The notes beneath the pieces are model-generated. The model was not told the DNA's origin. It ran no database searches and was given only the letters and a program-made list of their open reading frames with translations. Both the position numbers and the translations under genes were made by a program. This document shows, in pieces, positions 12,222 through 24,000 of a stretch of DNA of 64,000 nt (positions are counted from its first letter, which is position 1; each line of letters begins with the position of its first letter). The stretch spans positions 1,561,693-1,625,692 of the forward strand of contig JAZAYU010000085.1 of NCBI GenBank assembly GCA_038501625.1, in the 5' to 3' direction. Source of the DNA: Corbicula japonica (Eukaryota; Mollusca; Bivalvia; Venerida; Cyrenidae).

Positions 12222-15200
12222 TTAAAGGATAACACAACAAGCTATGTCTTCATCTCTCTGGGACCTTAGCAGACGTGACGACTCCTTGGCTGTTTGGTTC
12301 GACGCCGCTCCCGGAATCTGGAAAGAATCACAAAAAGTTATCAGTGTGGAGCACAACGTTTACATACAACATGGCTTATGTGGATTAGTTGAACAACACT
12401 GTTATTTGCCGGCTTGTTTTAGACATAAGTTCGGTCAATCCAATTAAATTTAAGACTTGAAAAACACAACATTCATTTATTAGCTAAGTTGTTGAACATT
12501 ACCCGAATATAATGGACGCTATCGAAATTCGTCTGAAATCCGCTTTGGTAGCTTTTGATCGAAACTCGTTCGTCTTCATCTTTTAGGCTTTGTTCATAGA
12601 GCGGGTTACACGTGATACTCAGTTCCTTTCGCGCATGCGCATCAAACAGCACTTCGTCTTCTTTGTCGTCGTCAATTAACAAGTCCATGGGGAATCTGTG
12701 GGGAATAGCCTCATCCTCCAGCGCCGTCGGATTAAAATCTGCAAAACACGTTTTAAGTGCTGTTAATTAAGCCATCGCGTCCATTTTGTTCAAATAGATA
12801 TAAAATAACGTGCATTTGGTTCAAACAGATGCATGTACATGTATAAATAAGACTGTGTTTAATGCTTACTGTTAAAACCAACACTGTTTATCAAACACAA
12901 GTCAGCTGGCAATATTAATTTAAACAAATGTTTGTAGAGAAACTATGTGACCTTACGCTGAAATTTAAACCCTCTCGATATTTTTTTATTATGATTCAAC
13001 TCAAAAATAAATCAAGTTCGATGCAGAAGTTGAATTATCTGGAGCAAAATCATTTCATTTTGTGTTATAATTATACTCCTTTTGCAAAATGAATAGGTCC
13101 TTGCAATGAGAATGTGTATTTTAAATGTTCCGTTGGGACTATCGTTGTTTCTCCTTGTCGAACTCATTGGAAACGCGAAAACACGACTCGAAACACGAAG
13201 CGAGATTGCGAAAGTACGATGTGAGAGTGCGATCTCGCATTGTTTTTCCTATCGTGTTTTCGCGTTGTCTCACCATAGAGGTCGGTAGGGAGACACGTGG
13301 GCCTTCTGACCGTTTAGTATAAAAAACGGCTACTATGACAAAATGTTTTAATTGAAATATTAATTTTTTAACTTGTTTCTTTTCACAGTTCAGTATGATG
13401 ACCTACATCCAAGTTTATAAAGCTGAGCGTTGAAATCAATCTCCAATCTTTGCAATCTGATTGGTCAAAGTCTCAGAATTAACCAATCCGAAGCTTGAGG
13501 TCTAATTCTTGTTTCTAAGTTTCACAACCTGGAGCCCGGCCTCTTGAAATTAAAGAATTTAAAATAGACTCGGTTAAATGCGTGCATATAAATATGTATT
13601 ACTTACACTAATATCATGGTATAGATAATCCCTCAACTTTTTATTAGCTTATTAAACTTACTCGAGCCTTTCTTTGCTGTAAGCTGAAAATTGTTTTTGC
13701 TGATGTTCGAAATGTCATCTTGGGTTGTATTTAGCTCCAACTGTGTGATGTCAAATATTATGTCGTCTTCACCTTCAATCTAAAACAGAAATATGAATTG
13801 TGATAATTAATGTAAGAAATACCTTTTACTTGAAGTGGCAGATCCAGAGTCTGATTTTAGAGGGGGCACAATTTGTGAGTGTCACTTAAAATGTACGTAC
13901 ATCAAAACAAAACCGGAAAATTACATAATTTTAAGAATTAAATGGACGTTTTTATATCGCTCCCAAACCAAAACCTAACTATGTTATTCAAAAAGCGTAT
14001 ACTGATCTATTTTATTTGTGTATATTCACTTTGATATTAACAGAAAGCATTACTAGGAGCAAAGGGAGCGCCCCCGTCTAAATCCGCTATTGACATGTGC
14101 AAGGCACGAACATCTAGCTTGTGATTTGATGTTTTAGGGACCTTTCTGTTGCATTGCAAAAGGGAAATAACGTAAAAGAAATATATCCCCATCATAAGCT
14201 GGTATTTTCGAAACTGAAAAAAAATCGACTCGAACGTAAAATTAAAACCATTAATGTTTTATTAAAACCATTTATTATCCATTTTCTATTTCATATCAGT
14301 TGCTTGCGATTTGAGGGTGGTCGTCAATCAGTTTTACCTTGGTCGCAGTATAAGTGATATCACTATGACAGCCTATAAGTACTTTCAGTGCTTTTACTGA
14401 AATTATTTATGATTTCCCTTCTAATGATTGTGTTTTCGATGTGTTGTTTTCGTCTAGTAATGTTATTTTACCATTCCAGTTCTGATCATTTCGAAATGGT
14501 AAACCAGGGCACAAGATCATATGCCAATCAGATGTTTGAGACTGGTCTCCTGATTTAGACTGACTTACCAAGTTCAAGAAATGCTGAGCGTCAGAAATAT
14601 GATCCAAGGCAGTAATGATCTTGACTTCTTTCTGTTCAACCGGTTGTGGTGGTAACTCGATAGTATCTAAATAATAAAATGTTTGATAAGTCATAGTATA
14701 TCACAAACAGGAAAATAAGGAAAATAATGCATGCTATGTGTTATTGATTCAGGGCCCAAGATCATAAAACTAAATCTGGAGATCAGTCTCAAATCTCACC
14801 AGTCGCCATTTCAGCCAATCAGATCCTTGAGATTTGAGACTGATCTCAAAACTTAGTTTTATGATCTTGGGCCCTGTTCTTGGATACTAATAGATATTTA
14901 ATGACACAATGTATACAGTAAAACCCCTCTAAGACCGCCCGCATATTAAGACCACTCCTATACATGTAACATGTTAAATTAGACGAATATTTTCAAGTGC
15001 ATTTTTTACAGTTTTCCACTTTTTGCTACCCTAAAACTTAGACCACCCTGCTATAAAAACCACTTTAATCCAGTCACAGAAGTGACCTTAAAAGCAAGGT
15101 TTCACTGCACATGACACTGTATACATTATGATCCATATGAGAGTTGCCATGGGACTCTAGACTGGATATTTCTTTCGAATTTATAAGAATACCAGTCCAT

Positions 15201-18200
15201 GACTGGCGACATGTTTAAAATGTTCTGTACCAATATTAAAGAACACGTTTACACTGAAGATTTAATGAGAAAGCAAAAGGTGGAAGTCAACAATAATATA
15301 ATCTTGACAGGGTATGTGAATATATCACAGGAAAAAGTCTCGAGACGAATGTAAAAAAAAAATATTTCGTTATACACTTATAAAATGCATTAAGCCATTT
15401 TCATAGAAAAAAACATGTCTTATATATGAACAACCAAACATGAAGACTTACACTTTTGCTATTAAGACTTTTTGTTTCTAGTTAAGCTTTCGAAATTCTA
15501 GGAAGGTCTACGAGCCAACCAGTCTTTTTAATCATGTTTTTAAAGTCATTTTAACATCATAAACCTCAGGGGAAGGCGTTCACTAATGTCGCCAAAACTT
15601 GTAGTCTGACCCTTTTTCCATCAATTGCTGTAAACAGTTTGTGTGATAAATGACCAAATGTATTGATTTTAATGGAAATAACACCTGTTCAAACTTTAAA
15701 CTAACATCATAAACTTATGCATCAAACATGCGATATGTGTCGGATTTATCACTTAATGATATATAAATTGTGAAGTAATCAACAGGCCCAAATATCACGA
15801 AAAATCTTATGCTGAAGCTCAATTTTAAACTCAACCCATTGATATATTTTCTAAGTAAATGTTGGTTATCTTTATAATGTTAAAATTTTCACATTGAGTT
15901 GAGTTAAAAATCTAACTCAATCTGTTTTGTGATACTGGTGCCAGACTTCACAAGATTCAAAAGTTTATTGTGATGTAGGCCTCCGGCCTACACACAAACA
16001 CATCAATACAACATGATATAGCAATTTCAGTACAAGTGATCTCACAATATATTTAACATTACATAATATAACATTCGAGATAAGGAAATATTTAGTTGGA
16101 TACTTAGTAAATAGAGAATATAATTTGCTATACCAGCTTTAAATTCAAGCAAATTATTAACCAAGTGTTATGTTTGAAGAAAGGTTTGGCAAAATCAGTA
16201 ATACTGTTCAAAAGGGGGTCTGAGAATAAGGCCAATAAGGGCAAACAACTCACTCAGGCTTGTCGGAACGAAAAACAATGTATCTGAGCGAGAAAATAAA
16301 ACCTTACACCAATACAATAATATACTCGTAGCAGCGTCATAGTATAGTTAAAACTCATTGAATTTTAACAGGCGCCATAATGCAAATATAACATTGTAAC
16401 TATGACAATATGCATTATATAACATAATTTGACATACTTAATGAGCTAAGTGAATTATACAACAGTTGGACGGAGAACAAAGATATGGTAAATATATAAA
16501 GCCAGATTTTTAATAGTTTGATCGTTTTGAGAAGACATAAGAATATTAAATTTATGAAGATTTGGTTTTATATAATATTTCTTATCAATATATCGTTCGC
16601 GTAATAAATTATAAAATGGGCATACAAGGATAAAATGATATTCATATTAATTTTTCAATTTGATCATTACAATAGAAACAGGTTCTTTGCTCTCTTGCTA
16701 AACCAATATACCCTTTTCTATAAGAATTGAATGTGATGATGTTCTAAAAGCATAAAAATAGAATCTAACTTTTTAATATCAATTATTTCGAGATATCTTT
16801 CGAACTTAAAATTTGTTTTAAACAAGCAATCTGATGTAATCTTTGAGTTTTGTTTACATTTTTCTGACCATTGTTGCATATATTGATCCTTTGATCACAT
16901 GTATATCATCATAATGACGTAACTTGCCTTTATTGTCGGTTAAATCTATCTCTTCGAAGTTGTTCTCGTCTATGTCGTCATCTGTAGACGTAATGTTCCG
17001 TTCAGCCTCTTCTATTTCGTCTTTCAAATTGCAGAGGTTTGTTTCCTTCTCTGTAGCATCCTGAAGAACAGGTATTGTAGTATTATTATATTTCGCGGAT
17101 TTTTAATTTTCACGTATTTTGCACTTTGTAAAAAGAGCGAAATTTAACCATAGCGAAATTTGAGCATAAAATAGCTGATCTTAAAAAAGTTTTACAACTG
17201 CGCGAAAAAATGTTCACGCGAAAATGTCATTTATAGTATCTGTGCGAAATATAGGCCTCGCAAAATTAAATTATACCACAGTAAGTTTAACTGGAAACCA
17301 TAATCACGATCTTACGGCCTGAATTTTTCTTTACCACAACTGTCAGGTCAAGTTTGTGTTAACGCTTTACTCCATATATATGGGATTTATCGCTTGTGCG
17401 ACCAATTTAGATCCAGATCAGCGAGCACATCCATGCCATCTGATTTGGATCTACACGGTTAGCTTTCTGATCAGAAATACCTTAAGCCTTAATGTATCAA
17501 AAGCGAACAGTGCAGATCCTTATCGGACGGCACATTCTGCAGTACGCTGTATTATATATTGTTACTATTCCAAGTGGGTAAGCAGGGGCATATAGTGATT
17601 TACCCTTACATCGATTGGCTCATCTTGAACATTAGCAACATCTACAGATTCAACTTCAAAGCTGTCATCATATACACCAGAATCTTGACTGTGAGCTCTT
17701 GGTAGACCGGGTTTCGTAGGTACCTCTGATAAAACGAAGAAGAAAACCAACAGGCCATCATAATACAACATGTATAAATAACGCAAAATCTGGAAGCACT
17801 CATTTAAAATACTATTGCACTCATCGGATTAGACTAGACACTGGTCTGAAAATAAGTTTGTTTTGTCATTTAATTTATTTATTATACATCGAAATAAAAT
17901 ATTTATTATAGCAAGACTATTTTCTATCCTATTGCACTTAGAGAGGTGTCTGTATTATCAAAAGTTCATAGATGGCTGTAGACTGGCTTGAGAGTAATAG
18001 TTATAAAATTTAGAAAACAAAATACTTCATTGCCTGGATCCCAGGCTATCATTGGATGAAGATTGTACTTTTTGTTTTGTTTTTGTTTGTTTTTTTTTTC
18101 AATAAAACGATAAACTGTAAAAATATTTTTAAAATGTAATATTCGTTGGGTACTAAATGGGTCGTGTTCCGAGAATGGATTGCTAGAGCTTGTGGTTACA

Positions 18201-21014
18201 AAAGTAATGACGTCGGATATAGTATAAAAAAGGTAATCATTGTAATATTATATTACACACATTTACACAAGACGTCAAAATGAAGAAAAGCATGTTACTA
18301 GTTTAACGTTTAATACTTTTCGGGGTTTGGCCACTCACCATTATTTTCGTCAGAAGACACTTCTTCGTCGTCCGATTTGGCCTCTGATTCGCAACCACTG
18401 TCATGTCTTGACTTTGAAGAGTCCTTAAGTATAAATTAACAAGGTAGTTAGACACGTGACTTTTTAGAATGTCGTCCACACACAAAATCACTCGCTTCAG
18501 GTAGGTATCTCGCCTATTTCTCAGTAATTTCTGGACCGATTTTGATCAGATAAAGAGCACTGTACATTTTCAATATAACCTCCAATATCAATCGGCTGCT
18601 GTTTTCTCTAACATTTAAAGACAAAATCAAACTTTTAAACAAAATTTGTCTTTGAATGTTTGAGCACTGAGAAATAAACAAAACATTTACTTATTAAAGC
18701 GAGTGAATTTGTGTGTGCACGACATTCTAAAAGGTCACATGTCTAGCCACCCTGTATTAATTACAACAACAAAACAACAACAACAACAAAACTTTTATTT
18801 GCAAATCGGCAACCATATTGCCTTTGGCAAATTACACATTCACAGAAATATCGTGAGAAAATGACATAGTTATAACGACAGAGATATCATTAGAAAATAA
18901 TTCTAACAACAAAATAATTATCAATATTATTACGTAGATAGTTAACAATAACTGTTAATAAAATATGCAAAAAATAACAATGCTACATTATAATTATGCT
19001 AATTTATTTCTTTATGTTACCTGCGTGCTTATTATTGTTTTTCTCAAATCTAATGCTTTTTCGATAAATTTTGTAATTTTGAAAAGATTGCTTTTATTTT
19101 CTGATTTCATTAATCTATTAAACTTATCAATTGTTGGCCAAGAATTTCTTCCTAAATAAATGTTTCTTATATTCGTGTAATAGGGGCATATTAACAAAAA
19201 GTAATATTCGTTTTCTACCATGTTATAATTACAGCACTTACAAATTCTGTTTTCCCTAGTAATACCCGTGTACCTTCCAGTTTCAATGTTCAAGGAGTGA
19301 TTGCTTAGTCTAAATTTACTAAATAATTTTTGTAACTTTTCATTCGTGATTTTTGATAGATATTTTTCCATTCCAAATTCAGTCTTAAATTTCGCATAGC
19401 TCTCCAATTTTGGCATGTTATTTATTCCATTTCTCCATTCTTGTATAAATTGGTCTCGTAATCGTTGTTTAAATAAAGGTAAATAATTTTTTGCGTTATC
19501 GAAATTATACCAGACATCACTAAATCCCATCTCATCAAGTAAAGATTTAACAGACTGAGCCCAATTTTTACAAGTTTGTTCTGGTGTGTTTAAAATATCA
19601 CATTGTTTTTGAAATATTATATTTAACATTGATCCTGGATTTCTTTTCATTTTAATAAACATCTTTAATGCTCGTTCCTTGCAATTTGTATTTAACGAAA
19701 ATCGACCCAGTTCACCTAATACGGCTAAATTTTGGGGTTTGTGTTTTGACACCTAAAATTCTTTTACAAAATGTATAATGCAATTTATCTACCTCCTTAA
19801 AGTTATATATTCCCCACACTTCTGAGCAATACGTCAAGATAGGTTTAACCATTTTATCAAAAAGACTTAATTTAGTTTCCACGTCGAAATTAAGTTTTTG
19901 AAAAAGAAACGATAAACTAGACATTGCTTTTAATCCTTGTTCAGATAGAGCTTTGACTGCATGAGATAAATTTCCATTGTAATACATTCTTACACCCAAA
20001 TAACAAAACTGATCTACTATTTCGATGATATTTCCATTGATTTTCCAGTCAATATTACGTCTTTTCTTTCGTTTTTCAAAGATACATATTTTAGTTTTAG
20101 AAACATTTATTTTGAGTCCAAGGTCATTCGAATATTTATATATACTATCAATCTGCGATTGTAGGGAGGAAGCATCCGTAGTAAATAACACAATATCATC
20201 TGCAAACAACATTAAATACTCATTAACTATTCATTTATATCGTTTTCAGTTAAATTACTAAAGTCAATTTTTGTGCTTATATCATTAATAAAAAGTATAA
20301 AAAGAAGAGCACTTAACGGCTCGCCCTGTTTCACACCAATTGAGATTTCAAAGAAATCTGACATTTTACCTGATAATTTAATACTTGCCAATACTTTTTC
20401 ATAAAGAGATTTGATAGACTTTACAATTTTACAGCTTAGTCCAGTTTCAATTAATCTTTCAAAAAGCGATGCGTGATTAACGGTATCAAAAGCCTTTTCA
20501 TAGTCAATAAAAACAGTATATAAAGACATACCCTTATCAATGATGTTTTGTATAATACTATGTAGGATAAAAACACAATCTGACGTACTTCTGTTTTCTC
20601 TAAAGCCAAACTGAGCATCATTAAATATATTCTCGTTTTCTGCCCATCTGTTAATTCGGTTTCTAAGAACTAGTGAGTATATTTTTGCTATTAGATTTAT
20701 CAGCGTAATTCCTCTGTAATTTGACGTATCGTTTTTATCTCCCTTTTTATATATTGGTATAATAATACCTTTACACCATTGTTCCGGATATATGCCCGTA
20801 TCAAACACTTTATTAAATATAACTAATAAATATGGCGCTATAAAATCTATTGCATCAATAAAAGATTCAGATACTAAATTATCACATCCACATCCCTTAT
20901 TTCTTTTCAGAGATTTAATTGCTTTTTTTCGAATTTCGCTTTCTACAATAGTTTTATCTAAAAATTGTATATTTCTTTCATTTAGGTTAATAAAATCATC
21001 TATATTGTTTTCAC

Positions 21015-21061
<47 letters not shown>

Positions 21062-24000
21062 TTTGATAAATTTTTAAAGTGAGTAACAAAATCTTCAATT
21101 TCAAGGTTAGACTCTATATTCTTTTTCTTATTTTTATATGAGTTTATTTGTTTCCAAAAAGATCTAGGTGAATGTTTGCTAATTTTTGAAAAATAATCCT
21201 TTTCTTTTTTTTAAATAATCTTCTAGCTTTTCTCTTTGCTTTATTAAATTCACTTCGTTTTTCTAAAAACATTTTTAAATTTTCTTCATTTTTATTTATT
21301 TTATATGCTCGTTTACTGTTCAAAAAATCCCTTTTTAGTTCTTTACATGAGTCATCAAACCATTTATTTCTATGCTAAACATAATTATTGTTTGTTTTTA
21401 TCGTTTTACCAAAAATTTCAAAAGAGCATTTGTATATCTCATCACTAAACTTTAAAATATTTTCATCAAAATCACTTACACTGTTAGAAATATTATTAAT
21501 AATTTCATCAAATACATGTTTTTTGCTTTCAAGATTACTTAAAAGCAGATCACTTTTTGATGAGTCCCAGCAAATTTTGTTAAAAGTTTTAACATTATCG
21601 TCAATACATTTATTATGTACACAGTTCAATTCAAAATGTATAGCACAATGGTCAGAAAATTCATTTATTTCTAACACCTGAAAAGCATTCAAATATTTAA
21701 CATTTTTATAGTTCGAAATTATATAATCAACTAGACTTGACCCAGTTCTATTTCTTCCTTTGTTATAATATGTACACATACCATCATCTAATCTACCATT
21801 ATATATGTGCATATTATTTTCTTTTAATAAATTTAATAATTTTCGACCAAAAGAATTTATATGCTTATCTTGCGATACACGTTGCGGTATGTAAAGATCT
21901 TCCCCGTCATTAAATATAAAAAAAATTGTTGAGAAGTTTGTACTTCAGTGTTGTATATGCTCCAGATTTGATTGTGGAATCAGTATTTTCTCATTTGTTT
22001 TGTTTATGTAAATGCAAACATAGTTTTGAATACTTTCAATTGCTGATAAAAGATAAAGATTCAAAACGATGGAATGAACCTCAAACCAATTGCAGATACA
22101 AGCAGTTACTTTTTTAAAATAACTGCAGCAGTGCATAAAATTTAATTACAGAATTGTTTAAACACTTTCGGTAAATAAAAACAGGAAAATGAAGTGATAC
22201 TTTTTGGAATGACGCGCCCTCAAAGTCAGATAATCAAAAAGCCAAGAACGAAACGCACACAAACATTTAACAAAATACATTGAAGGACATTGCGTATGCG
22301 AAATATTCACAAAAAAGCATACTTGATTTACCAAGCTTTCGTTGCTGTTGTACAAGGAGCCCATAGTTATGCCGGTAAATAAAGTCTGTGTGTTGCTGGC
22401 CGGCTCATACACGAACATTGGCTCTTCAATGTCGACACATGTAATAGTTGCTTTCTTCGGAACATAGTCTAGAAGAAAACCCATAACAACGTATTATTAG
22501 GGCCCAAGATAATAAAATTAAGTTTTGAGAACAGTCTCAAATCTCAAGGATCTGACCAGTCGCCATTTCAGCCAATCAGATTCTTGAGATTTGAGACTGA
22601 TCTCAAAACTTAGTTTTATGATCTGGGACACTGATGTCGCTTTTTTTTGTTATCTTCTTTTATAATTTTATTACTAAAGGAACAATCAATAATGATGACA
22701 TTAAGGTACCAGTAAAACTACTTAAACGTGGGGACATGTTTGTTGTTTTTTTTTCACGAACGAGTATTATGACCAAAAAGTTCAATTGTCGAATCGTTGA
22801 TACAGACTTATACTTAAACGATGATTTCAAGCGCATTTGCTTCAATAACATTTTTCTTGGGATTATGCTGTTATTGATGAGCGAATAATGTAGATCCAGA
22901 TCAGCCGGTACATTCGTACTTAAACTAGTCGCATTTAGGTTCACCCAATTAGCGGACAGTGTAGATCCTGATCAGACGGCACATATTTGTCGGTTGATCA
23001 GGGTGTCGCAGTGCAATAAACCCCATATATATTGAATAAAGCGTAAAACAATACGTAACCATGCATTACCTTTGAAGTATTCGAAGTCTGGTGTTATTGA
23101 TGACGTCAGTTTTGGGACTTCCTGTACTGCCCCCTTCTTTTGTTTCCGTTTTGTTTGTCCTGAAACGATTATCAAATGTGTGAAGACACAGACCTGCGTT
23201 CATGAAGTATTAACTATCTTTGCTTTTACAGCTTGAAGTGCACAATGTGTTTGGTGTGCGTTTTTTCAGTACAAGGTTCCGTCAAAACGCAACACTGTTC
23301 TAGAGAGGACTAGGCATCACTTGCAGCTATTTTTGTGTCGGCAGACCCATAGTTATCAGTTTTCCGACTCTTGAAGTCTCGACTTGTCTAATAATAGTAA
23401 GAAACTGCAAGCCTCAGAACCGCCGAAAAGTAGTACTAATTTTTAAAAGTCCTGCCAGTAGGTATGCCGACCCCTCAGTACTTTCAATGCTTTGATTGTA
23501 AATGTTGTTTGTAGTATCAAACTTTAGTTTCATAATAGCTTTTCTAAGAATCATGTAATGCAATTTTAGTCTTATTTGAGAGATCGTGTTAAGGGTCGGA
23601 AGATTTCCAAAAACTTTAGGGAGTTCGTTTGAAGCAGTTTTGGGATAGATAAGCGATAATTTTCTAACCTTTTGGATAAAATTTAAATATTGCTGCCCAA
23701 AAAGGAGGTTCGGGCGACCCCACTGAAACCCCCCCCCCCACCCCTGGATCCCAACCTGGTATTAGAAATAATGTTGTATACATTTTAAAGAATTATTCCA
23801 GCTGATTATAACCGCTTCTATCTATGTTATAGGTTATAGACCTAGACTGCTACTATAATATTCATCTAATTCTGAAATTACTATTGGACAAGCACTTAAA
23901 ATATATCAATTCTGAATAGAACCAAAATGGAGACACATTAAAATTACATTTTCATCAAATCATGGAGGTGTCCAATAAACATTTTCTGATTTTAGTCAGA

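Noticed and set aside
16925..16929. Ordinary GT donor (GGCAA|GTTACG) for the exon 16928-17060
   Set aside because: It gives phase 2, after which the next exon hits a stop within about ten codons. The GC donor two bases upstream restores the frame.
17356..17595. 79-codon plus frame
   Set aside because: It falls in the gatccagatcag interspersed repeat and within an intron of the minus-strand gene.
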